The position numbers and the translations under genes were made by a program. Shown here piece by piece: positions 57,534 through 64,000 of a stretch of 64,000 nucleotides of DNA; position 1 is the stretch's first letter; each line of letters opens with the position of its first letter. Source of the DNA: Treponema sp. JC4 (lineage in GTDB: Bacteria; Spirochaetota; Spirochaetia; Treponematales; Treponemataceae); NCBI RefSeq assembly GCF_000260795.1, contig NZ_AJGU01000006.1, positions 1 through 64,000 of the forward strand, read 5' to 3'. The notes beneath the pieces are model-generated. The model saw only the letters and a list, made by a program, of their open reading frames with translations. It had not been told where the DNA came from and did not search any database.

Positions 57534-57629
57534 AGATAAAATCTTTCGGCGGTTTTGCCTACGTGATTTTATCTTCACGGGTTTCCACCACCCTTTACTT
57601 ATCTATCGGTGAGTGAAAAATTTAGTTTA
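57534..57629 (-). promoter_or_regulatory. Sigma-28 promoter and leader hairpin of flaB
   Basis: On the minus strand TAAA (57626-57629), 15 bases, then ACCGATAG (57603-57610) fit the sigma-28 consensus (TAAA-N15-GCCGATAA) closely. Within the leader, GATAAAATC and GATTTTATC (57535-57543 and 57565-57573) form a perfect 9-base stem just before the AAGGAG ribosome site. Confidence 0.82.
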
Positions 57630-57703
57630 GGAAAAAATGTAAAAATTTTTGAAAATTTTTAAGAAATTCCAAATTTTTTATAGAGATGAGATATAATAAA
57701 GCA

Positions 57704-58099
57704 ATGGATTATCTGATGATGGGTGCAGCGGCAGCCGTAATAATTGCCCTGGTATACTGGATTATGCGAAATGGTGCCGGGTCTAAGGCATCCTCCAAAA
57801 GTGCCCGTCCTGTCCAGCCTGTAAAGTGCCCCATCTGCCAGTCTGACCTTTTTATAGGAGAAAACCTGATTTCCAAAGTTTTCCGTCCCATGAATGTTCC
57901 CGACCAGCTGATGATTGTAATGGGCTGTCCCCACTGCTATCCTACCTGCGAACCCGGCGTAAAGCGAACTTGCCCTGTATGCGGAAAAACCGTCGGACAG
58001 GACCAGAGCCTCACCGCCCGCCTTTTCAACAAGCAGCTTGGAAAAAAACACGTCCACGTAGTAGGCTGCTCCAACTGCCACCGGCCCCGGGCAGACTAG
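57704..58099 (+). CDS. Membrane-anchored zinc-ribbon protein
   Basis: A 131-residue protein with one N-terminal membrane helix (AAAAVIIALVYWIM) and three Cys-pair motifs: CPICQS, CPHCYPTC and CPVCGK, plus a final CSNCHRP. These look like zinc-ribbon knuckles, with two likely zinc sites. I know no function. A TATAAT box (57692-57697) ends 6 bases before the ATG at 57704 and no ribosome site is visible, suggesting a leaderless mRNA; the frame also has an ATG at 57686. It is divergent from flaB. Confidence 0.75.
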   Translation: MDYLMMGAAAAVIIALVYWIMRNGAGSKASSKSARPVQPVKCPICQSDLFIGENLISKVFRPMNVPDQLMIVMGCPHCYPTCEPGVKRTCPVCGKTVGQDQSLTARLFNKQLGKKHVHVVGCSNCHRPRAD

Positions 58100-58137
58100 T
58101 TTTTTAATGATATAAAGATACTTGTACGTTGCAAGAC

Positions 58138-58279
58138 AGGCGCGAGGGTGAGGCTCGTGGTGCAAAAACACTCTGATTGTTGCGACCGCGTAAGCGGTCA
58201 ATCCTATAGTTTCTTTACAACAATCAGCGTGTAGCGCATTATTGCGCGGTTTTGCACTATGAGCCTTGCCCGGGAGCCT
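58138..58279 (+). repeat. Structured 130-bp repeat, copy 4 (complete core)
   Basis: Outer arms GGTGCAAAA and TTTTGCACT (extended by GGCTC/GAGCC), CACTCTG, stem ATTGTTG/CAACAAT, hairpin GACCGC-GTAA-GCGGTC, TATAGTTTC, CAGCGTGTAGCGC-ATTATT-GCGCGG, and CCCGGGAGCC. It lies upstream of iorA. Confidence 0.8.
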
Positions 58280-58375
58280 GTGCTTATACATATGGAAGGA
58301 ATTGCTTTTAAATGCTAAACTTTTAAGTATATTAAACATCTGAAATATTATTAAATAGTTTTTATAGAGGACAAA

Positions 58376-60106
58376 ATGAAACAGTTGATGTTAGGTAACG
58401 CCGCAGCTGCCAGAGGTCTTTTTGAAGGCGGCTGTGAGTTTGTTTCCAGTTATCCTGGTACTCCGAGTACAGAAATTACAGAAGAAGCAGCAAAATTCAA
58501 GGAAATCTATTGTGAATGGGCACCAAACGAAAAGGTTGCCCTGGAATCGGCTTTTGGTGCCTGCCTTGCCGGCCGCCGTGCCTTCTGCGGAATGAAGCAT
58601 GTTGGTTTGAACGTAGCCGCAGACCCTCTTTATACAATGAGCTACACAGGTGTAAATGCCGGTCTTGTTATCGGAGTTGCAGATGATCCTGGAATGCATT
58701 CTTCTCAGAACGAGCAGGACAGCCGCCATCACGCAATTGCTTCAAAAATCCCTATGATTGAACCAAGCGATTCTGATGAAGCCCGTGAGTTTGCAAAGCT
58801 TGCCTTTGAAATCAGTGAAAAATTCGATACTCCGGTTTTATATAAAATGTGTACCCGAGTTGCACACAGTCAGAGTGTTACAGAAACGGCTGAGCGCGGG
58901 GCTATCGAGCACAAAAAATACGAAAAAAATATCCAGAAATACGTTATGGCTCCTGCAAATGCAATCCGTCGTCATCCTTTTGTAGAAGAAAGAATGAAAA
59001 AACTTGCAGAATGGAGCGAGACAAGTGGAATTAACCGCGTGGAGAAGACTGATTCTAAGGTTGGCGTAATTACTTCTTCGACTGCCTACCAGTATGTAAA
59101 GGAAGTTCTGGGTGATTCAGTAAATATCCTCAAGCTTGGAATGGTAAATCCTCTTCCAGAAAATATGATTAAAAAGTTCGCTGATGGACTTGAAAAAATC
59201 ATCGTTGTAGAAGAGCTTGATCCTATTGTTGAAACTTTTGTCCGCGGTCTTGGTTTAGCTTGCGAAATCCACGGAAAAGATATGTTCCAGATTTGCGGCG
59301 AATTCAGTCAGAATATTGTAGCAGCCGCTTTTGGAAAGGAAGTTCATTCTGGCAAAAAACTTGATACAGCAATTCCTGTCCGCCCTCCGATTATGTGTGC
59401 CGGCTGTCCTCACCGCGGAATGTTCTACGCCCTCAACAAGCTTAAGGTAACAGTTTTTGGTGATATCGGATGCTATACTCTGGGTTCGGTTGCGCCGCTT
59501 TCTGCAATGGACGTAACTTTGTGTATGGGAGCTTCTTTCAGCGGACTTCACGGATGGAACAAGGCTGTGGGCGCAGAAAACGAAAAGAAATCTGTTGCCG
59601 TTATCGGTGATTCAACTTTTATGCATTCGGGAATGACAGGTCTTGCGACAATCGCATATAACCAGTCAAACTCTACTGTAATCGTACTTGATAATTCGAT
59701 TACCGGTATGACAGGTCATCAGCAGAATCCTACTACCGGAAAAAACCTCTATGGTGACCCGGCCGGCCGTGTAGACCTTGAGGCTCTGGCACGGGCAATG
59801 GGAATTAATCGTGTACGCGTAGTTGACCCATATAATATTGCAGAATGTGAAACTGCTGTTAGGGAAGAATTAGCTGTTGAAGAGCCAAGCTTGATTATCA
59901 GCCGCCGTCCTTGCGTTCTGCTTAAGGAAGTAAAGGCTAAACCTGCACTTGTAGTTGATGAAGCTAAGTGTAAGTCTTGCAAAATGTGTATGAAAATCGG
60001 CTGTCCTGCAATTGCAATGAAGGGCGGTAAGGCTAAGATTGACCCGACGTTATGCGTTGGCTGTGGAGTATGCGTACAAATGTGCAAGTTTGGTGCGTTA
60101 GGATAA
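58376..60106 (+). CDS. iorA: Indolepyruvate:ferredoxin oxidoreductase, alpha subunit
   Basis: A 576-residue subunit. N-terminal pyrimidine-domain-like segments (GNAAAARGLFEGGCEFVSSYPGTP) are followed by the thiamine diphosphate domain (GDIGCYTLG, GDSTFMHSGMTGLATIAYNQ and N-S-I-T-G-M-T-G). Two 4Fe-4S motifs close the protein (CKSCKMCMKIGCP and CVGCGVCVQMC). With iorB it oxidatively decarboxylates arylpyruvates to aryl-acetyl-CoA. Its last codons are repeated before iorB at 60184-60210 with synonymous changes. GAGGACAAA precedes the ATG. Confidence 0.95.
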   Translation: MKQLMLGNAAAARGLFEGGCEFVSSYPGTPSTEITEEAAKFKEIYCEWAPNEKVALESAFGACLAGRRAFCGMKHVGLNVAADPLYTMSYTGVNAGLVIGVADDPGMHSSQNEQDSRHHAIASKIPMIEPSDSDEAREFAKLAFEISEKFDTPVLYKMCTRVAHSQSVTETAERGAIEHKKYEKNIQKYVMAPANAIRRHPFVEERMKKLAEWSETSGINRVEKTDSKVGVITSSTAYQYVKEVLGDSVNILKLGMVNPLPENMIKKFADGLEKIIVVEELDPIVETFVRGLGLACEIHGKDMFQICGEFSQNIVAAAFGKEVHSGKKLDTAIPVRPPIMCAGCPHRGMFYALNKLKVTVFGDIGCYTLGSVAPLSAMDVTLCMGASFSGLHGWNKAVGAENEKKSVAVIGDSTFMHSGMTGLATIAYNQSNSTVIVLDNSITGMTGHQQNPTTGKNLYGDPAGRVDLEALARAMGINRVRVVDPYNIAECETAVREELAVEEPSLIISRRPCVLLKEVKAKPALVVDEAKCKSCKMCMKIGCPAIAMKGGKAKIDPTLCVGCGVCVQMCKFGALG

Positions 60107-60113
60107 CAAAGTA

Positions 60114-60182
60114 AGTAAGGCTAAAAATTGCAGTGCAATTTTTTTAACGCCTTGCTATAGAACAAAGGCCGCCAGCGGCCTT
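60114..60182 (-). repeat. Divergent type I element between iorA and iorB
   Basis: On the minus strand: simple hairpin AAGGCCGC/GCGGCCTT (60165-60182), then GTTCTATAG, then a two-stem hairpin with outer stem AGCAAGGC/GCCTTACT and inner TTGCACTGCAA flanked by A and T runs. The order hairpin-GTTCTAT-hairpin is that of the type I units, but it is inverted relative to the iorA gene and the conserved ATCGAT is absent, so membership is provisional. Confidence 0.6.
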
Positions 60183-60183
60183 A

Positions 60184-60210
60184 CACATGTGTAAATTTGG
60201 AGCGTTGTAA
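60184..60210 (+). pseudogene. Displaced 3' end of iorA
   Basis: Encodes HMCKFGAL-stop, matching the iorA end QMCKFGALG-stop; TGT/TGC, AAA/AAG, GGA/GGT and TTG/TTA differ synonymously. Its TAA stop shares a base with the iorB ATG (TAATG), as in translationally coupled pairs. The real iorA stop is about 100 bases away. Confidence 0.85.
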
Positions 60211-60776
60211 TGGTAAAAAATATAATGATAGTTGGCGTTGGTGGCCAGGGTGCGCTGCTTGCGTCTAAAACTTTGGGACAGGTTCTGCTTGATGCAGGCT
60301 TTGATGTAAAGGTCAGCGAGGTTCACGGTATGAGCCAGCGCGGGGGTTCGGTTGTAACTTACGTTCGCTATGGCGAAAAAGTTTACTCTCCTATTGTAGA
60401 CAAGGGCGAGGCTGATTTTATTGTGTCCTTTGAACTTCTTGAGGCGGCTCGTTACACAGAATTTTTGAAGGCAGACGGACAGATTGTCGTAAATACTCAG
60501 AAAATCGACCCTATGCCGGTAATTACGGGCGCTGCCGAATACCCGGAAGATCTGGTTGAAAAAATGACCGCTGCTGGAATTAAAGTAGACGCGATCGACT
60601 GTCTGGAACTTGCCCAGCAGGCCGGAACCGCAAAGGCTGTAAATATCGTTCTGATGGGCCGCCTTTCAAAATACATGGACTTCCCTGTAGAAAACTGGCT
60701 TTCTGCCATTGAAAAGCTTGTAAAACCACAGTTTCTGGAAATGAATAAAAAGGCATTTATGCTGGGTCGTGCCTAA
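60210..60776 (+). CDS. iorB: Indolepyruvate:ferredoxin oxidoreductase, beta subunit
   Basis: A 188-residue subunit with the gamma-type oxidoreductase fold: VGVGGQGALLASKTLGQ at the N-terminus and the typical EVHGMSQRGGSVVTYVRYG and DFIVSFELLEAARY segments. It completes the alpha-beta enzyme with IorA. An AGCG-type ribosome site is not strong, but the displaced iorA end overlaps the start by one base, suggesting past translational coupling. The vapBC-like pair follows on the other strand. Confidence 0.93.
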   Translation: MVKNIMIVGVGGQGALLASKTLGQVLLDAGFDVKVSEVHGMSQRGGSVVTYVRYGEKVYSPIVDKGEADFIVSFELLEAARYTEFLKADGQIVVNTQKIDPMPVITGAAEYPEDLVEKMTAAGIKVDAIDCLELAQQAGTAKAVNIVLMGRLSKYMDFPVENWLSAIEKLVKPQFLEMNKKAFMLGRA

Positions 60777-60787
60777 TAGGAGATTTT

Positions 60788-61213
60788 TTACTCCCACCAA
60801 TCTTCCATTCTCAATACAGAATTTTCAGCGACTGCAGCGAAATCTTCTGTATTGTGAGTAACTAGAACCATTCCGTTTGCGATGGCTGTAGCCGCAATCT
60901 GGCTGTCGTAAGATGGAGCAGGTTTTCCCTCTGCTCTACATTTTGCTCGAATTTCTCCACAGATTCGGGCGGCAAAGTTGTCATATGGAATTATTTCAAA
61001 GGAATCTCTGATGTCATCCAGAGTTTTCTGTACAGATTTTTTTCGTCTTCCGTCAGGCATTAATCCAAGTCCGTAATTTGATTCTTCCCATACAGTTGAA
61101 CATATTGCGCAAAGTTCTTCGTTTTCTCTTATTCTTTTTATAATAGCTGAGTTTGGAACTGGTTTTGAAAATTCAGAAATTACATTTGTATCAAGTAAAT
61201 ATACAGGTCTCAT
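60788..61213 (-). CDS. vapC: PIN-domain toxin (VapC family)
   Basis: A 141-residue PIN nuclease. The acidic residues are in YLLDTNVISEFSK (first Asp), the Glu in VWEESNYG, and Asp of YDSQIAATA and NTEDFAA. VapC toxins cleave tRNA or rRNA when not bound by antitoxin. It overlaps the antitoxin gene by 4 bases (ATGA) and lies in the middle of the iorAB-paaK group on the opposite strand. Confidence 0.92.
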   Translation of the reverse strand: MRPVYLLDTNVISEFSKPVPNSAIIKRIRENEELCAICSTVWEESNYGLGLMPDGRRKKSVQKTLDDIRDSFEIIPYDNFAARICGEIRAKCRAEGKPAPSYDSQIAATAIANGMVLVTHNTEDFAAVAENSVLRMEDWWE

Positions 61214-61509
61214 TCTTCACCCCATATTTTCATAATTTTTTTATCATATTCCTCGCCAGGATATTCATCTTCGGGAACAGGAAGGCCTTCAAAATTGGGA
61301 TCTGAAAAAACATCAGCAAACATCATTCGTGTTTCATTCCATCTATCAAAAAAACTTCGCTTTTTTCCACTTTTTTCGTATTCCTCATAGCTGATAATTA
61401 CGGCTACTGGTTTATCATGACGTGTGAGTTCAACTGGCTCGCCTTGCTCTGCCAGTTTGACTAAAGCTGAAAAATTATTTCTTGCATCGTAAATTGTTCT
61501 TCTGCACAT
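61210..61509 (-). CDS. Phd/YefM-family antitoxin of the PIN module
   Basis: A 99-residue protein with the Phd/YefM opening YDARNNFSALVKLAEQGEPVEL (DNA-binding) and TRHDKPVAVIISYEEYE, and an acidic, flexible C-terminus that would block the PIN toxin. First of the two genes. It has a promoter with two direct repeats at its -35 region (61543-61553 and 61563-61573), suggesting autorepression. Confidence 0.9.
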   Translation of the reverse strand: MCRRTIYDARNNFSALVKLAEQGEPVELTRHDKPVAVIISYEEYEKSGKKRSFFDRWNETRMMFADVFSDPNFEGLPVPEDEYPGEEYDKKIMKIWGEE

Positions 61510-61529
61510 AACCGTCTCCTTTTCTGCCT

Positions 61530-61573
61530 ATAGTATTGCTTGAAAATGGCTAGTTGTCAAGAAAAATGGCTAG
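61530..61573 (-). promoter_or_regulatory. Promoter and operator repeats of the toxin-antitoxin module
   Basis: Minus strand: -35 TTGACA (61555-61560) with a TACTAT or AATACT -10 box at 61530-61537. AAAATGGCTAG occurs twice in the plus strand (61543-61553, 61563-61573), 20 bases apart, on either side of the -35. This spacing is typical of two antitoxin dimers on one DNA face. The remaining 213 bases to paaK hold only a short hairpin and nothing else recognised. Confidence 0.75.
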
Positions 61574-61786
61574 ATAATAAATTATTTTCCTTCTCTTTAC
61601 AGCCTTAATGCATAGTGATAATATTTAGTATATGTTAAGAATTACAGGCTTACTAAAGAGCCGCTTCTTTTCCTTTTATTTCTTTTTCGCCTAATGGCGA
61701 ACTACTCTTTTCTTTTTGTGCAATGCGCCCAAGGCCGTGCACGGTAACCAGCTAATAATCAAAAATCCAATATATCTGAGGAATAT

Positions 61787-63097
61787 ATGAACCTTAAATA
61801 CTACCAGAAAGAAAGTGAATGTATGCCGCTGGAGGAGCTTAAAAAGCTTCAGGGCGAAAGACTTGCGAAAAACTTCCGTCATGTTTACGAGAATGTTGAA
61901 TATTACAGAAAGAGATGCCAGGAGGCTGGGGTAACTCCTGACGATATCAAGGGGCTGGACGACCTGGATAAGATTCCTTTTACCTGCAAGGATGACCTTC
62001 GCGCAACTTACCCTTATGGACTTTTTGCGGTTCCTATGAAGGAGGTTGTTCGTATTCATGCTTCTTCGGGAACTACAGGTAAGCAGATTGTTGTTGGTTA
62101 CACAAAAGATGACCTTGAAATTTGGAATGACTGTTGTGCCCGCCAGCTGGTTGCAATCGGCTGTGATGAAAACGATATTGTTCAGAACGCTTATGGCTAC
62201 GGTATGTTTACCGGAGGTTTTGGCGTTCACGGTGGAGCAACAAAGCTTGGCTGTCAGGTGCTTCCGATTTCTGCGGGAAATACTCAGCGTCAGATTACCT
62301 TCTTCCAGGATATGGGGTCGACTGTGCTCTGCTGTACTCCATCTTATGCGGCTTATCTGGGCGAAACTCTTAAGGATATGGGATTGAGTCCTGCTGACAT
62401 TCATCTTAAGGCCGGAATTTTTGGTGCTGAACCTTGGACTGAAGAAATGCGCCGCGACATCGAAAAATCACTTGGTATTAAAGCTTATGATATTTACGGT
62501 CTTACTGAAGTTATGGGCCCTGGCGTTGCCTACGAATGCAGCGAACAGAAGGGTATGCACGTAAACGAAGACCACTTTATTATAGAAACAATTGATCCGA
62601 AAACAGGAAAACGTCTTCCTGACGGCGAAAAGGGCGAGCTTGTATTTACTGCAATTACAAAGCAGGCATTCCCACTTATGCGTTTCCGCACAAAGGATAT
62701 CGGTGTTCTTAACCGCGCTCCCTGCGCCTGCGGGCGAACTTTTGTGCGCATGAGTAAGCCTATGGGTCGTACTGATGATATGCTTATTATCCGCGGTGTT
62801 AACGTATTCCCAAGCCAGATTGAAGGCGTGCTTTTGCAGAACGGTTATCCGCCAAACTATCAGATTATCGTTGGCCGCGTAAACAACAACGATACTTTCG
62901 AAATCAAGGTGGAAATGACAGCCGACAAGTTCAGCGATGTGATTTCGGAAATCAATCAGCAGGAAAAGGCTCTGGAAAATGCGCTGCTTAGCGTACTTCA
63001 GATTAAGGCAAAGGTAAAACTCGTAGCGCCTAAGAGCATTGAACGCTCGGAAGGCAAGGCTAAGCGAGTAATAGATACTAGAAAGTTACACGACTGA
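61787..63097 (+). CDS. paaK: Phenylacetate-CoA ligase
   Basis: A 436-residue AMP-forming ligase. Motifs are HASSGTTGKQIVVGYT, VHGGATKLGCQ, DIYGLTEVMGPGVAYEC, PLMRFRTKDIG and MGRTDDMLIIRGVNVFPSQIE. It activates phenylacetate or, in reverse, makes ATP from aryl-acetyl-CoA. Together with IorAB it fits fermentation of aromatic amino acids in anaerobes. A CTGAGGAA site precedes the ATG. Confidence 0.94.
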   Translation: MNLKYYQKESECMPLEELKKLQGERLAKNFRHVYENVEYYRKRCQEAGVTPDDIKGLDDLDKIPFTCKDDLRATYPYGLFAVPMKEVVRIHASSGTTGKQIVVGYTKDDLEIWNDCCARQLVAIGCDENDIVQNAYGYGMFTGGFGVHGGATKLGCQVLPISAGNTQRQITFFQDMGSTVLCCTPSYAAYLGETLKDMGLSPADIHLKAGIFGAEPWTEEMRRDIEKSLGIKAYDIYGLTEVMGPGVAYECSEQKGMHVNEDHFIIETIDPKTGKRLPDGEKGELVFTAITKQAFPLMRFRTKDIGVLNRAPCACGRTFVRMSKPMGRTDDMLIIRGVNVFPSQIEGVLLQNGYPPNYQIIVGRVNNNDTFEIKVEMTADKFSDVISEINQQEKALENALLSVLQIKAKVKLVAPKSIERSEGKAKRVIDTRKLHD

Positions 63098-63103
63098 TAA
63101 AGG

Positions 63104-63180
63104 GGCGTTGCGGGGTGTCCCCGCTAGAAGGGGTAGCGAGCAACGAAGTGCGAGCGAGGGGAAGGCTTTCCCCTCCTAAG
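63104..63180 (+). repeat. GGGGAAGGCTTTCCCC spacer repeat, copy 3
   Basis: GGGGCGTTGCGGGGTGTCCCC, AAGGGGTAGCGAGCAACGAAG, TGCGAGCGAGGGGAAGGC, TTTCCCCTCC. It ends at the AAGGAGA ribosome site of the next gene, as the other copies lie close to gene starts or ends. Confidence 0.75.
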
Positions 63181-63191
63181 GAGAATAAAAA

Positions 63192-63623
63192 ATGACTATA
63201 AACCAGATTTCAATCTTCATCGAAAACCGTAAAAACGCTTTGCTGGAACTTACTAATGTTCTGGCTGAGCATAAAATTAACGTAAGGGCGCTCTGTCTTG
63301 CGGATACAAGCGACTTTGGAATTGCGCGAATTATCGTGGATGATCCGGTACCTGTTCAGGTGGCGCTGGAACGTTCAGCTTATATTGTAAAAACTACACC
63401 GGTTATTGCTCTGGAAATTCCGGATGAGGCTGGAAGCTTGAACCACATTCTTCAGATTCTTGCTGACGGCGGACGAAATGTTGAATATATGTACGGTTTT
63501 ACCGGCCGCAAAACTAATGCTGCCTTTATGGTAATCCGTACAACTGACGTTCAGAAAACTGAAGAAGTACTTGCGGCTGCTGGAATCAGAACTGTTTCTC
63601 AGGCTGAAGTTCCACAGTTGTAA
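63192..63623 (+). CDS. Tandem ACT-domain protein
   Basis: A 143-residue protein of two ACT domains (about 1-70 and 71-143): ISIFIENRKNALLELTNVLAEHKINVRALCLADTSDFG and VIALEIPDEAGSLNHILQILADGGRNVEYMYGF. ACT domains bind amino acids. Stand-alone proteins of this type accompany paaK and iorAB in anaerobes and may regulate them by sensing an amino acid (inference). AAGGAG precedes the ATG. Confidence 0.9.
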   Translation: MTINQISIFIENRKNALLELTNVLAEHKINVRALCLADTSDFGIARIIVDDPVPVQVALERSAYIVKTTPVIALEIPDEAGSLNHILQILADGGRNVEYMYGFTGRKTNAAFMVIRTTDVQKTEEVLAAAGIRTVSQAEVPQL

Positions 63624-63667
63624 GTTTATTTCTGCGTGATTATAATAAATAAAAGGGGAGGGATAAA

Positions 63668-64000
63668 ATGAAAAAGGCTGGATATTCGCTATTGCTTATT
63701 TTATCTGCTGTTTTTCTTTCTTCTTGTATTTCAACAAATATTAGTCACGCAGATTCAAATTCACAAAGTTATTTTTCTGAAGCATGGACGGATTCTGATC
63801 TTCGTCATGTAGCGGAGTCTTTGATTCAGGATTGCGTTAATTCCACCGGCGTAAGTAATTATAAAAGTCAGGCTGATGAACTGCCGCGGGTAATCATAGG
63901 AAAAATTACCAATAAAAGTGATGGGCATGTAGATACTTCAAAACTTATCCGCCGCCTTCAGACTGCAATAGTTAACAGCGGGGCAATGAAGCTTACTTCA
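63668..64000 (+). CDS. LpoB-like lipoprotein (partial)
   Basis: The gene runs off the end of the window; 111 codons are seen. A signal peptide with lipobox SSC (about residue 20) is followed by YFSEAWTDSDLRHVAESLI, LPRVIIGKITNKSDGHVDT and KLIRRLQTAIVNSG. These match LpoB-type activators of penicillin-binding proteins and related spirochaetal lipoproteins. GGGGAGGG precedes the ATG. Confidence 0.75.
   Translation, partial: MKKAGYSLLLILSAVFLSSCISTNISHADSNSQSYFSEAWTDSDLRHVAESLIQDCVNSTGVSNYKSQADELPRVIIGKITNKSDGHVDTSKLIRRLQTAIVNSGAMKLTS

Noticed and set aside
1-64000. CRISPR array, phage or complete insertion sequence
   Set aside because: No regularly spaced direct repeats with unique spacers, no cas, transposase, integrase or structural phage genes were recognised.

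Overview
The window looks like a chromosomal segment of a gut or rumen Treponema (Spirochaetota). Evidence: a 286-residue spirochaetal FlaB flagellin core protein with a sigma-28-type promoter, a PnrA/TmpC-like nucleoside-binding protein with its ABC transporter, a class III adenylate cyclase beside a cyclic-nucleotide-binding regulator, many short-lipobox lipoproteins, moderate-to-low GC, and carbohydrate and anaerobic 2-oxoacid metabolism. No phage, CRISPR array, rRNA or complete insertion sequence was seen. One tRNA is present (Thr-CGT).

Layout. 1-1.5 kb: end of a DUF3990-like/HTH pair and a GNAT enzyme. 1.6-5.7 kb: aryl-polyene-type ketoreductase (fabG) and ketosynthase (fabF) flanking a diguanylate cyclase. 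6.4-17.3 kb: sugar locus with a LacI repressor, binding protein, two permeases, an amylosucrase-like GH13, a GH65 phosphorylase fused to beta-phosphoglucomutase, and a fructokinase. Together these could import a sucrose-like glucoside and split it to hexose phosphates; no ABC ATPase is encoded here. 17.6-22.6 kb: nucleoside ABC importer on the minus strand. 22.8-36.7 kb: riboflavin genes, ribD separated from ribE-ribBA-ribH by about 10 kb of secreted lipoproteins (three S41-peptidase paralogues, a putative zinc metallopeptidase, a lipase-like protein, an outer-membrane-like protein). 36.7-47.9 kb: DUF4160 pair, a sensor protein lacking its expected output domain, rubrerythrin, LysM/M23 peptidase, rlmE, adenylate cyclase, tRNA-Thr, Crp-like protein, PHP phosphoesterase, MATE exporter. 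48-56.2 kb: trpE-trpGD divergent from an acyl-CoA ligase, polysaccharide deacetylase, purE-purM-purN. 56.4-64 kb: flaB, a zinc-ribbon protein, iorA-iorB, a PIN-toxin/antitoxin module, paaK, an ACT-domain protein (an arylpyruvate to arylacetate route), and the start of an LpoB-like lipoprotein.

The most unusual feature is a set of small two-hairpin elements lying just after stop codons. At five genes (fabF, the nucleoside permease, trpE, flaB, iorA) the far side of the element, or of the array of elements, carries a second copy of that gene's final codons. Most copies differ from the gene mainly at synonymous positions. Two of them still hold the junction expected of the ancestral operon (a stop overlapping the iorB start; a ribosome binding site for trpGD). 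I infer that the elements displaced the original gene ends and supplied, or came with, recoded replacements. The elements fall into at least two structural families whose stems change in a compensatory way between copies. A third structured family of about 130 bp has four copies, and several GC-rich spacer repeats are also present.

All calls come from reading the sequence and from remembered family motifs. No database search was run.
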